Shown: piece after piece, positions 1-8,381 of the stretch
How positions within the stretch are numbered: position 1 is the first letter of the stretch
Layout: each line of letters begins with the position of its first letter
Origin: Candidatus Saccharimonadota bacterium
GTDB lineage: Bacteria; Eremiobacterota; Xenobia; Xenobiales; Xenobiaceae
Reading direction: 5' to 3'
DNA: 33,036 nucleotides
NCBI GenBank assembly: GCA_004554425.1
Contig: SFMI01000006.1
Location: 1 to 33,036, forward strand
Translations under genes and position numbers: made by a program
The notes under the pieces: model-generated
The model's input: the letters and a program-made list of their open reading frames with translations, nothing else
The model's database searches: none
Told to the model about the DNA's origin: nothing

Positions 1-941
1 TTAGCTTGAATGGGAGTAGTATCATCCGGATAAAGGAATTTACTAACTTGCAAACTTTGCAAAGACCAAATGAAGTCGTTGCAAGTACGCAAATCGGCTC
101 TAATTTCCTTACCTCCTTCAAGCTTAGGATCGGAAACGTACCACTTGGAATCATCTGTCGATTCCTGAGCATCTTCATTCATTTCGCTTTCAAAGCCATC
201 TTGAGAGACTTTGTCTTTAGGTGTTTCCTTATCTTTTCCCCAACCGAAGAAAGAAGATTTCTCGTCTTTGTCGGCACCTTTAGATTCGTGTTTTACTTTT
301 AAAGTAAAAGTGCCGGGCTGAGCTCCTTCATAAGACTCATAGCGAAGAGAGCGGATCTTAGAAGGCGAAAAAGCGAATAAGTTGCGCTCGCGCAATTCAT
401 CTAACATGGACATGAAAGTAGGTATAAAACCACCCACTATCGATAAAACGGGCGTATCTTTGCCTTCTAAACGAGCATAAGAGCCGCTATCATCAATCAA
501 AGGCTTACCGACAAAAAGCGTCGCCTTGCCATCATGACCACTTTTATCTGTATATTCTACAACTAACCTGTGCGTCGGCTTATCCAGGCCGAATTGAGCC
601 AAAGCCTTTTGATCAGGCTTTTCCAAAATAACTTCTTGGCGACTCAATTCAGCCACGCTATCAGCCAAACCGTTAAGCTTAGCACCGTCGGCTCTGAATT
701 TATTTTCGCCTATTTCTACTACCCAGCCAATATTTTGGCGTACAAAACGACGTACAGTCTCCGGAGTGGCCGCACCGTCAGACCAAACCATAGCTTTTAC
801 GTCTTTGCTGGCAAATTCGGGAAAAACACGCTCAGTTAAGCGCTGCTCTTCCCTTTTTTGCTCTGAGCCGCGTATATCATGGAAGTACCAAAAGCCGCCC
901 AAAAGTAAGACGACTATGAGCATGGTGATTACGCTTCGCAT
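1..941 (-). CDS. DUF4340 domain protein, 3' end cut off by window edge
   Basis: The frame opens with ATG at 941 and runs without a stop off the left edge, giving 313 codons. A Shine-Dalgarno-like AGAGGT lies just upstream. The protein begins MRSVITMLIVVLLLGGFWYF, a single N-terminal membrane anchor. The rest reads as soluble extracytoplasmic domain with the DUF4340 pattern: a VGKP segment after a LVVEYTD strand, then repeated beta-rich stretches (ADGAKLNGLADSVAELSRQE, LRYESYEG). A charged, Lys/Glu-rich linker sits near residues 225-265. DUF4340 proteins regularly follow GldG-like proteins in ABC-2 export cassettes. Here the start lies only 12 bases after the GldG-like stop, so it is the last visible gene of that operon. 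Its molecular role is unknown. The family call is fairly secure. Confidence 0.8.
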   Translation of the reverse strand, partial: MRSVITMLIVVLLLGGFWYFHDIRGSEQKREEQRLTERVFPEFASKDVKAMVWSDGAATPETVRRFVRQNIGWVVEIGENKFRADGAKLNGLADSVAELSRQEVILEKPDQKALAQFGLDKPTHRLVVEYTDKSGHDGKATLFVGKPLIDDSGSYARLEGKDTPVLSIVGGFIPTFMSMLDELRERNLFAFSPSKIRSLRYESYEGAQPGTFTLKVKHESKGADKDEKSSFFGWGKDKETPKDKVSQDGFESEMNEDAQESTDDSKWYVSDPKLEGGKEIRADLRTCNDFIWSLQSLQVSKFLYPDDTTPIQA

Positions 942-953
942 TATTTCCGACCT

Positions 954-2438
954 CTAGTTTTCTCTGCCCTTAACGACAGACAAGCCATAGAAGAAGATGA
1001 ATCCAGGCACCAATAAGCACAAAACGGAAGCCAGTGTCCAGAAGGTCTTGCTAGAAAGCATTAAAGGCTCACTATTTTCGTCTTTAGCGCGAATAGCGGC
1101 CGTATCGTTACTGCCACCGAGCCAAGCGAACATATTCATAACCAAATCTTTGTTGGTAAACTGACTGGCATCGAATAATTCGTTAGACATAAAATCAGCG
1201 TCGCCAGCAAAAATAGCGCGACATTTTTTAGTTTTAGCTTCCTTACCTTGCTCAGCCTTGGGATTATTGTCAGCAGCATCTTTAGCTAAGTCTGCTTTCG
1301 TTTGGGCTACAGAACGCTCTACTACTTGAATAATAGGGATCTCTTCACCTTGACGAGCCGGTACGATGCGGCCGCCTTTCTCTTTGCTAATTTCGGCTAA
1401 ATCACAAGCTAAAGCCGTCATGTCACTCTTTACCAAAGCAGTGCGCTCCAAAGCGGGATTAACTTTTTTGCTCTGCTCTACCGGACGTACAGTTTTGAAG
1501 ATACAAGGTAAACGCATTCCCTTAGTAATGGGATTAGAGAAATCGAAGACGTTGCTCATCACAAAGATTGGTTCCACATCGGCTCCCATTTGAGCCATTT
1601 TCGGATCGATAAGCAACAGATCAGCAGACTCTACGCCGTAGGTGTTTAAGAGCCAATCGTAAGCTTTTTTGGGTGTATCCATCTCCATGGCAAAGAAGAT
1701 ATTGCCACCGTTTTTGAGCCAACTTTGCAAAGCATTCTTTTCGTTGTACAACAAAGCCACTTTGGGAGCGACAATAGCCAAATTGGCAACTTCGGCTGGA
1801 ACCTTATCGACGCTCTTGCCTAAAGTTAACTCCTCTACTTTGTATCCTTCAGCCAACAAGTTCTTTTTAAGCTTAGACATGGAAAGCACATCTTTATCAA
1901 AGCCGCGCTCGCCATGACCTTGCAAAAAGTGGATAGTGTTTTTATTTTCATCAGTCAGAGAAATAATTAAGCTAGTGACCCCTTCTTCACTGACGTCGTA
2001 AAGATTTTCGGTCTTACCTTCATATTTGACGATAATGTCTCCCACAGCTCGAGCGCCTTTTTTCTGAGCTTCTACGGGATTTTTGCGTGGATCGACAAAG
2101 CTGTAAGCGATCTTGTCGCCGCCGATATTTTTATAATTGCGCAAGACATTTTCTATGCGAGCATGTTCTTCATCGTTAGAATCAGATATGAAGATATAAA
2201 AATGCATCGGACTCTTCAGCTTCTTTACGGTTTGCTCCGTAAAAGGAGACAAAGTAAAACGCTTTTGAGCAGTCAGATCGTAAGTAAAGACGTTATTGTT
2301 GGAAACGACCAAAACCAACAACAAAGCAACCACGGCCAAAGCCACTGCCGCAATTCCTTGCATTGCTAAATTAAGTTTGTAACGGTCGTTGCTCCGATTT
2401 GTTTCGGATACGGACTCTGCAGTAATTCTTTTGCTCAT
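954..2438 (-). CDS. GldG-like ABC transporter auxiliary protein
   Basis: This 494-residue protein has one membrane segment near residues 28-48 and a second near 467-487. A large extracytoplasmic domain lies between them. The N-terminal part (LTAQKRFTLSPFTEQTVKKL, then FYIFISD and YSFVDPRKNP) is typical of the GldG / ABC_transp_aux family, which accompanies ABC-2 permeases in gliding and export cassettes. TIHFLQGHGERGF and NLAIVAPKVAL are further family landmarks. An Ala/Lys-rich insert sits around residues 375-410. It follows the permease gene by 6 bases and precedes the DUF4340 gene by 12. It probably forms a membrane complex with the neighbouring permease and ATPase. The substrate cannot be read from sequence. 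Confidence 0.85.
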   Translation of the reverse strand: MSKRITAESVSETNRSNDRYKLNLAMQGIAAVALAVVALLLVLVVSNNNVFTYDLTAQKRFTLSPFTEQTVKKLKSPMHFYIFISDSNDEEHARIENVLRNYKNIGGDKIAYSFVDPRKNPVEAQKKGARAVGDIIVKYEGKTENLYDVSEEGVTSLIISLTDENKNTIHFLQGHGERGFDKDVLSMSKLKKNLLAEGYKVEELTLGKSVDKVPAEVANLAIVAPKVALLYNEKNALQSWLKNGGNIFFAMEMDTPKKAYDWLLNTYGVESADLLLIDPKMAQMGADVEPIFVMSNVFDFSNPITKGMRLPCIFKTVRPVEQSKKVNPALERTALVKSDMTALACDLAEISKEKGGRIVPARQGEEIPIIQVVERSVAQTKADLAKDAADNNPKAEQGKEAKTKKCRAIFAGDADFMSNELFDASQFTNKDLVMNMFAWLGGSNDTAAIRAKDENSEPLMLSSKTFWTLASVLCLLVPGFIFFYGLSVVKGREN

Positions 2439-2444
2439 ATCAGC

Positions 2445-3191
2445 TTAACCTTTCCATTTGCGGCTTTCTAAAAAGCGCACTGTCAAGAATAAGAAAAAGG
2501 CGGTCAGAGCCACATAGTAAATAATGTCTTGGCTGTTCAATACGCCTTTAGCCAGATTTTCGATATGGCCGAAAATCGAAAGTTGTCCGAAAGACTCGGT
2601 ATAGGACGCGCTCTTGTCAGGAATGGCCAAGAACCACAGGCAGAGCAACAAACCGTAATTGAAAGCAGAAGCGGTCAGCTGACTGTTAGTAACACTGGAA
2701 GTAAAAATTCCCATAGAGACCATAGCGCAAGCGACCAGTATTAAAGCTAAATAGCCGCAAAGTAAAACGGGCCATTCGATAGTGCAATTGACTCCCAAAT
2801 AAAGGAAAGTGAGAGAGGACAAAGCCAGCATAATACACACTACGACCAAAGCAGCCAAGAATTTACCCCAAACTATCTGCCACTCGGATATAGGATAAGT
2901 GAAGAGCAAGTCCAAAGTGCCGGAGCGTTTGTCTTCAGAGAAAGAACGCATGGTCAACAAGGGTAAGAAGAACATCATCATTACGCCTATGCTCTGTATC
3001 ATAGGGGGCAGAAAATAGGTATTGACATTGCACGGCATACCACCTTGCATAGCCGAAGCTGACATATCGGCATAAGCGCTGACACCTAACAGCATAAACA
3101 TGCCGATAATGAACAAAAAGGCGGCAATCAGCGACCAGGCTAAGAGCGAACCGAAGTAGGCTTTTATTTCACGATAAAAAATTGCGCCCAT
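2445..3191 (-). CDS. ABC-2 type permease (GldF-like)
   Basis: The 248-residue protein is strongly hydrophobic with about six membrane segments. It begins MGAIFYREIKAYFGSLLAW, the usual N-terminal amphipathic start of ABC-2 permeases. LLTMRSFSEDKRSGTLDLLF is the signature of the GldF/NosY-type ABC-2 membrane subunit. The ATG overlaps the upstream TAA as TAATG at 3189-3193, so translation is probably coupled to the ATPase C-terminal fragment. With the ATPase and GldG-like neighbours it forms an exporter-like complex in the inner membrane. Transported substrate unknown. Confidence 0.88.
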   Translation of the reverse strand: MGAIFYREIKAYFGSLLAWSLIAAFLFIIGMFMLLGVSAYADMSASAMQGGMPCNVNTYFLPPMIQSIGVMMMFFLPLLTMRSFSEDKRSGTLDLLFTYPISEWQIVWGKFLAALVVVCIMLALSSLTFLYLGVNCTIEWPVLLCGYLALILVACAMVSMGIFTSSVTNSQLTASAFNYGLLLCLWFLAIPDKSASYTESFGQLSIFGHIENLAKGVLNSQDIIYYVALTAFFLFLTVRFLESRKWKG

Positions 3192-3640
3192 TACTTTTCT
3201 TCCTCTTCTTTTTTCTCTGTCTGTTGAGCATTTTGGCCATCAGCTTCACTTTCAGACTTGTCAGCCTCATCTTGTTTAGCAGCGGCTGTGTCCTTTTCAA
3301 CTTCTTCGGCTACTTCACTTTCATGCTCTTTGACTAAATTGATAAAGACATCTTCTAAAGAGATGCGCTCATCTTGCATGCCGTAAATTTCCCAATTTTT
3401 GCTATTAAAAACGTGGGAAATTTCACGACGTATTGTCAAGCTATCTTTAGGAGCTTCAACGGTAAAAGTAAGCAGCGGCAGCTTGGAATTAGCTAAATAC
3501 TCGCCTCCGTGATTGACGACATTGGTAACACTGTCTAGACCGCGCAAAACTTCCATAACCTCATCTTGGGAGGGAGCCAAAACCTGAATTTTTAAGCCGA
3601 TGCTTTTTTGTACTCTGTTTTCCAAATTGGTAAAATGCAA
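3191..3640 (-). CDS. Detached C-terminal domain of the GldA-like ATPase
   Basis: The frame is open from 3640 (TTG) to TAA at 3191-3193 and overlaps the ATPase frame by 49 bases. Its first 20 or so residues (TNLENRVQKSIGLKIQVLAP) look like the stretch that normally follows the ATPase core in GldA-type proteins. An alpha/beta domain (DEVMEVLRGLDSVTNVVN, EISHVFNSKNW, ISLEDVFINLVKE) follows, then an acidic Lys/Glu/Ala tail. ISLEDVFI is the usual C-terminal motif of ABC-2 export ATPases. No Walker motifs are present. I read it as the lost C-terminus of the gene at 3592-4263, separated by a frame change. The TTG start may not be used. It is coupled to the permease by a TAATG overlap. It could be a genuine split gene, a pseudogene, or a sequence error. 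Confidence 0.6.
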   Translation of the reverse strand: MHFTNLENRVQKSIGLKIQVLAPSQDEVMEVLRGLDSVTNVVNHGGEYLANSKLPLLTFTVEAPKDSLTIRREISHVFNSKNWEIYGMQDERISLEDVFINLVKEHESEVAEEVEKDTAAAKQDEADKSESEADGQNAQQTEKKEEEEK

Positions 3641-4263
3641 ACTTTATTGCAAGTAAGAGCCACCTCGGAAAGAATATGCGTAGAAAGAATAATAGTAGAT
3701 TGTCCGGCCAAACTAATAATAAGTTCTCGGAAATTTTTAATTTGCTCCGGATCCAAGCCTACGGAAGGCTCATCCAAAATAAGTACCGGCGGCTCATTGA
3801 TAATAGCTTGAGCTAAACCAACGCGCTGGCGATAACCGCGAGAAACTGTACGAATCAGCTGATGAGCCACATTTTCCAAGCTGCAACGAGTTAAAGTCTT
3901 TTTTATAGCTCCGTCTATATCCAAATGGGCCATGCCTTTGGCACGAGCCACAAAATACAAATATTCAGATACGGTCATGTCAGTATAAACTGGCACATTT
4001 TCCGGCATAAAGCCAATAGAGCGACGTACTCCCAAACTATTTTCCATGACATCGTAGCCATTAACTGTGGCCGTGCCCGAAGTGGGTGGGTAGAAGCACG
4101 TAAGCATCTTCATAGTGGTGGTTTTGCCGGCAGCATTCGGCCCCAAGAAGCCCATAATTTCGCCTTTTCCCACTTCAAAAGACAATTTATTTACCGCCAC
4201 GCGTTTACCGAAAGTTTTAGTCAGGCTTTTGGCCTTTATTATGTAATCTTTAGATTCTGCCAT
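3592..4263 (-). CDS. GldA-like ABC transporter ATPase, C-terminally truncated by frame change
   Basis: The 223-residue product holds a complete nucleotide-binding core. Walker A is GPNAAGKTT (residues 41-49), with Ala where Gly is usual. The Q-loop region is FMPENVPVYTDMT, the signature SRGYRQRVGLAQA (from 141), Walker B LILDEP (161-166), D-loop SVGLD and H-loop STHIL (His196). These match the ABC-2 export / GldA group. The frame then ends abnormally: after CNKVCIL (to 211) it reads 12 unrelated residues and stops. The expected C-terminal domain continues in another frame at 3191-3640. Family members are usually about 300 residues or longer. It is the first gene of the ABC cassette, with GGAG about 12 bases before the ATG. 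Confidence 0.82.
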   Translation of the reverse strand: MAESKDYIIKAKSLTKTFGKRVAVNKLSFEVGKGEIMGFLGPNAAGKTTTMKMLTCFYPPTSGTATVNGYDVMENSLGVRRSIGFMPENVPVYTDMTVSEYLYFVARAKGMAHLDIDGAIKKTLTRCSLENVAHQLIRTVSRGYRQRVGLAQAIINEPPVLILDEPSVGLDPEQIKNFRELIISLAGQSTIILSTHILSEVALTCNKVCILPIWKTEYKKASA

Positions 4264-4300
4264 ATAAAATATAGTCTCCGCAAATTTCTGACCAAGGAAT

Positions 4301-4459
4301 TTAGCTTTTGTTTTCGAGCTTTAGAAAATCGGCAAAAACTTCAAGCGTCGTTCGGCAGTCTTCCCGGCTGTTAGTTTCAAAAGCCGTCAGCAACTTAAAA
4401 GCTGAATTTACAGCTTGGTTTCTCGGCACTTTATTTTTGTCTATCCCTTGACCGGGCAC
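4301..4459 (-). CDS. Possible small ORF upstream of the ABC cassette
   Basis: A 52-codon frame starts at GTG 4459 (alternative GTG ten codons later) and ends at TAA 4301-4303, 37 bases before the ATPase ATG. The product ends FKLLTAFETNSREDCRTTLE followed by VFADFLKLENKS, an amphipathic helical pattern that looks protein-like. I recognise no family. No convincing ribosome binding site is visible at either GTG. It could be a small leader protein, a remnant of a lost gene, or chance. Confidence 0.2.
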   Translation of the reverse strand: MPGQGIDKNKVPRNQAVNSAFKLLTAFETNSREDCRTTLEVFADFLKLENKS

Positions 4460-4714
4460 TGCTTGTGTGAAAAACAAAATGTTCAGGACGATCCGACTTT
4501 ATAGTCAAATTCCCCAACTTTCGTATAGTCAAATTTCCCAACTTTCGGGGAAGAGCGCCTTCTTTTCTGCGAAACGGACTCTCTTACCTTCCAAGAGATT
4601 TCCTCATATACTTGGCAGGGGAAGGCAAAAGCTAACAAGAAGTGCCACCGAATCCTGCGGCTGAAAGCAAACAAATGCTACAGCCGCTATGTTCGTGCGA
4701 GAAAGGGTATCACA
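4460..4714. other. Gene-free stretch before the kinase cluster
   Basis: Apart from the tandem repeat at 4500-4547 I see no supported gene here. Open frames on both strands are short, low in quality and driven by the repeat. The kinase-cluster promoter should lie here, but I could not pick one out with confidence. Confidence 0.5.
4500..4547. repeat. 24-bp tandem duplication
   Basis: Two adjacent 24-base copies (4500-4523 and 4524-4547) differ at one base: TCCCC in the first, TTCCC in the second. Each copy begins TATAGTCAAATT and ends CCAACTTTCG. Read on the minus strand it would encode an eight-residue KVGEFDYT-like repeat, but no credible gene contains it. Confidence 0.85.
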
Positions 4715-5602
4715 GTGCCAGCTTTGCTTCCCATGGGAAGCAATCTCCGCAACCGCTACCGGATTCAGAGTCCCATAACCCAAACAAAATATTGCAACCT
4801 GTATATTGCTCAGGATGCACACCTTACCGGAAAGTTTTGGTTGGTTAAAGAGATCGGAATCTATGGTTTTGCTCCCGGAGATCGCTCAAAATTGAGCCAA
4901 ATGTTCCAAGCAGAAGCCTATCAGGCCTCCGCTTTAGAACACGTGTGCCTTCCTAAGCTGGTCGATTTCTTTACCCAAGGCCAGTGTCTTTACATAGTGC
5001 GCGAATTTATCAAGGGCTACGATTTAGCTTCTTTGCTGGCTATGCGCCGCATTATTCCAGAATTAGATGTTATCAATGTCGGCATTCAGCTTTGCGATTT
5101 GCTCACTTACTTACAAAGTAAAAGTTTTATAGCCGGAATTGGCAGCAACTTAAAGCTGAGCAATATTGTCCTTCAAGCTGCCGCTTATCCTCCTCCGGAG
5201 CAATTTACCGGCGCTTTCAGTAGCGATGGCAAGCAACTCGTTTATATAGTAGGGTCTTTGCTTTACCACCTTTTGACCAATGTCAATCCTGCCTCTTCCA
5301 CTTTTAGCCTAACTCCTTTGGATACGCTGCGCCAAGGGCTTTGCACTCCAACCAAAGCGGCTGTTACCAAATCACTGCGCAACGATCCTCGTGACCGTTT
5401 CAGCAACTTAATAGATTTCAGGAATAGTTTAGCAAAAGCCTACCAGATAGCTGCCAAGAGAGCAGGCACCAATACTATGGTTCCTATGGGGGCTGGAGCC
5501 CAACCCAGTGGAGCACCGAGTTGGCTTTGGATTTTGGGCATGATCTTTGCATGTCTAATAGGCGGCGCCATGGTTGTGCTTTATCAAATGTTCCTCAAGT
5601 AA
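4715..5602 (+). CDS. Membrane-anchored protein pseudokinase
   Basis: The 295-residue protein has a protein-kinase fold outline but has lost catalytic parts. The glycine loop is replaced by SPITQTKYCNLY. The ATP lysine (WLVKEI, Lys45) and a likely helix-C glutamate (QAEAY, Glu67) remain. The HRDxKxxN stretch has become GSNLKLSNI (residues 143-151), without His, Arg or Asp. The chain then jumps almost directly to PPEQFTG (160-166). About 27 residues holding DFG and the activation loop of the neighbouring kinase are missing. A C-terminal hydrophobic segment (LWILGMIFACLIGGAMVVLY) anchors it. GTG at 4715 is preferred over ATG 4733 because AGAAAGGG lies at a good distance. It lies 66 bases before a full kinase, so regulation of or scaffolding for that kinase is a reasonable inference. 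Confidence 0.8.
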   Translation: MPALLPMGSNLRNRYRIQSPITQTKYCNLYIAQDAHLTGKFWLVKEIGIYGFAPGDRSKLSQMFQAEAYQASALEHVCLPKLVDFFTQGQCLYIVREFIKGYDLASLLAMRRIIPELDVINVGIQLCDLLTYLQSKSFIAGIGSNLKLSNIVLQAAAYPPPEQFTGAFSSDGKQLVYIVGSLLYHLLTNVNPASSTFSLTPLDTLRQGLCTPTKAAVTKSLRNDPRDRFSNLIDFRNSLAKAYQIAAKRAGTNTMVPMGAGAQPSGAPSWLWILGMIFACLIGGAMVVLYQMFLK

Positions 5603-5668
5603 CGGATATGCCGCCTTCTGTCCTTGTATATCGATTTTTTCAGGAATACGCTTTTGTCAGGAGACTGA

Positions 5669-8374
5669 ATGTTAAGCCCGGGCGCCATAATAGGAACACG
5701 CTATAAGGTCATCCGCCTTTTGGGGCAAGGCGGCATGAGCAATATTTATGTTTGCGAAGAGCTGACTCCATCAGGTTCTCCCTCAGGCCAGGTTTGGGCT
5801 GTCAAAGAATTTACAGCTACATATGCAGATCCTAGAGAACAGCAAGCAGCTTTAGCCAATTTCCAAAGAGAAGCCTATCTGTTAGGTCAACTTTCTCATC
5901 CAAATTTGCCTAAAATTCGGGACTATTTTCAATTCCAAGGCAAATATTATTTGGCTATGGAATACTTACAAGGTTCCGACTTAGGCAAAATTTTGGAGCG
6001 AGAAGGCTCTTTGCCAGAATTAAAAGTAGCCGATTTGGGCTTGCAAATGACAACTGTACTGTATTACTTACATTGTCAAAAGCCTACGCCGATTATTTTC
6101 CGTGATGTTAAGCCTAGTAATATTATTTTATGCGGCGACAAGATAAAGCTTATCGATTTTGGCATTGCCCGTCTCTTTACACCAGGTAAACGCGGCGACA
6201 CTATGCGCATAGGCTCTCCAGGCTATGCTCCTCCAGAACAATACACAGGCCAGACCGATCTCCGTTCTGACATCTACGCTTTAGGCATGACTTTGCATCA
6301 GTGTCTAACTGGCCAAGATCCTACGCTCTCCCCCAACCCCTTTGTAGTAACTCCTGTTTTGAAGTTAAAGCCGCAAGTTTCTCCGGAGCTGGCAGCTATC
6401 GTCCAAAAAGCCATAGAACTCATTCCCGAAAAGCGCTACCAAAGTATGCTGGAAATGAAAGAGGATTTGCGTCGCTTTTTAAAAGTGGGGCGAAGCAGCT
6501 CACCTTTAAGTGGCGTTGCTTCTGTTATTCCTTCTAGCACTGCCCCTAGTCAATCTTCAGCGGCAGTATCTGCCTCACCGAGTGCAACTTCAACTCAAGT
6601 TTCGGCTTCTAAAGCAGCAACAAATTCTCAAGCCTCTTCCTCTGTGCTGCCTATTCCGCCTTTCACTCCTACCGCTACCGAAATTTCCAATGTGGCTACA
6701 CTCACTACTACGTCCACCACAGCCACATACAAAGGCGGCACTAGCATAGTGTCATCTTCGGCGACTTTTCCCACCCCAAATATTTCTGCTCCCATTGGCT
6801 CCGGAGCGACCGTTGCTACTTCTGCCTCTACTCAACTTAGCAAATCAAATGCTGCTACAGTGCCGAATTTTGGCCCTCCAGTCATCGTTCCAGTCGACGA
6901 TGATGAAGTTCCAGGTGCCTGGAAAAAGAACGTAGCCAAGTTATTTATGGGCTTGGTAGCTTGGGGCTTTTTGGCAGCAGCTTGTGCTGTTGTATTTGGC
7001 CTGGTTCATATCAACTTGCCCAATTTACACGAGCCTTTCAATTCCAGACGTACCGCTTTAGTGCAATCTATCCAACCTTTTACTAAAAATTTGAGTCCAG
7101 ACAACTATGACGATGTATATAAATATACAATCAATCGCCTAAAAGCTGCCGAAGTTTTGGAAGCTAGAGTAAAATCTGAGCCTCAAGACTTTTTGGCTAA
7201 GGCTTTAAAGCAGAATTTGGACAACTTGCTCTGTAAGCGCTACTCTTCTTTCGTAGGCAACGCCGAATATGAAAAGCTATATAAAAATGATTTAGATAAA
7301 ATTGAAGCTCTTAGTGATCCCAGTGGTTTATATTTAGATAGCAAAACTCAAGCATTTTTGCTTGGCCCGACCAATACTATAAGTTTAGTTTTACCTAAAG
7401 CTCAAGATGTGTCTCATACCGATTCTCCTTTAGCTCGCGGCTCTTTGGCTGCTCAGGAAGTGTTGCAAAGTTGTGCTATTTCCCAAGGTAAAGGTGTGAT
7501 GATCAATCCAATTTTTAATCCTAAGTCACTATCCTTAAATGATGTAGCTTATGCTCTAAATGAACAACTTTGCCAAGCTGCTCCTATTCCCAAAGCTGGA
7601 CAACTAAACTCACAAATTATCATTAGTGAGCATGATATAAGCCAAACTTGGAAGCGCATTTCTGAAAGTAATTTCAGCCTTACTTCACAATTGCAACCTC
7701 CGACTTTATACCTCGATTTAAGCAAAAACGACAAATTGCCGAGCTTGATGGAGCTTGTACGAGTTTCCGTGCGCCAATGCGCTTCTTCCACCCCCGTCTT
7801 TATTTTGGAAAAAGGCTTTGTTTGTAAATTTACAGCTAAAGAAAAAAGTTCTTGGCCCAAGAATTGTCACTTCATAGGCAATTGGCAAGAATTATCTACT
7901 AGCAAATCTCCCAACGGGTTAGTCTTAATATCTCCTTCACAGTTAAAATCAGTCTTATCGTTGCCTTCGCAATATAAGATCGCTATTGTAGTACCAACTC
8001 CAGCCACTATCGCTAAATTAAGAACCTCGTTACCTACAGAGTGGATCGCCAAGCAACGCGTATCCATTTGGTCTTTAACTTCATACCAGCATCCCCACAA
8101 GCAAGCTTTGGCCATACTAAATTCGTCCTTGCTAGACGAACAGACGACAGCTGATCTTGATCAGCTGTACAAAACCTTAAAAGCGGCTGACGCCTTCACT
8201 TTAGGAGCTTTGCGTTTACGCCAGGCGCAAGGATCCTTTTCCGGCTCTTTGGCAAACTACAATTTGGATAACGGAACTTTCGCCGCCGTCAGCTGTCAAG
8301 TTTTTAATGTAACAACCAACGGCCTTCGCCCTGTCGTTTTCCCATCTCCGCGACAGAGCAAACTCGAGGAGTAA
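5669..8374 (+). CDS. Receptor-like Ser/Thr protein kinase with extracytoplasmic sensor-like domain
   Basis: The 901-residue protein starts after AGGAG at 5669. The kinase domain spans residues 10-272: glycine loop GQGGMS (19-24), AVKEF Lys46, Glu68, IIFRDVKPSN with Asp146 and Asn151, LIDFG with Asp163, and APPEQYTG (187-194). His of HRD is Phe, as in several bacterial kinases; otherwise it looks catalytically complete. A Ser/Thr/Ala/Pro-rich linker covers about 275-415, then one membrane segment (424-447). The outer 450 residues are unfamiliar. From about 570 the pattern TISLVLPKAQ, then LARGSLAAQEVLQ, then alternating strands and helices, resembles a type I periplasmic-binding fold. That reading is tentative. 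The gene lies between a pseudokinase and an FHA protein, a likely phosphosignalling module. Confidence 0.88.
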   Translation: MLSPGAIIGTRYKVIRLLGQGGMSNIYVCEELTPSGSPSGQVWAVKEFTATYADPREQQAALANFQREAYLLGQLSHPNLPKIRDYFQFQGKYYLAMEYLQGSDLGKILEREGSLPELKVADLGLQMTTVLYYLHCQKPTPIIFRDVKPSNIILCGDKIKLIDFGIARLFTPGKRGDTMRIGSPGYAPPEQYTGQTDLRSDIYALGMTLHQCLTGQDPTLSPNPFVVTPVLKLKPQVSPELAAIVQKAIELIPEKRYQSMLEMKEDLRRFLKVGRSSSPLSGVASVIPSSTAPSQSSAAVSASPSATSTQVSASKAATNSQASSSVLPIPPFTPTATEISNVATLTTTSTTATYKGGTSIVSSSATFPTPNISAPIGSGATVATSASTQLSKSNAATVPNFGPPVIVPVDDDEVPGAWKKNVAKLFMGLVAWGFLAAACAVVFGLVHINLPNLHEPFNSRRTALVQSIQPFTKNLSPDNYDDVYKYTINRLKAAEVLEARVKSEPQDFLAKALKQNLDNLLCKRYSSFVGNAEYEKLYKNDLDKIEALSDPSGLYLDSKTQAFLLGPTNTISLVLPKAQDVSHTDSPLARGSLAAQEVLQSCAISQGKGVMINPIFNPKSLSLNDVAYALNEQLCQAAPIPKAGQLNSQIIISEHDISQTWKRISESNFSLTSQLQPPTLYLDLSKNDKLPSLMELVRVSVRQCASSTPVFILEKGFVCKFTAKEKSSWPKNCHFIGNWQELSTSKSPNGLVLISPSQLKSVLSLPSQYKIAIVVPTPATIAKLRTSLPTEWIAKQRVSIWSLTSYQHPHKQALAILNSSLLDEQTTADLDQLYKTLKAADAFTLGALRLRQAQGSFSGSLANYNLDNGTFAAVSCQVFNVTTNGLRPVVFPSPRQSKLEE

Positions 8375-8381
8375 CTTTAAG

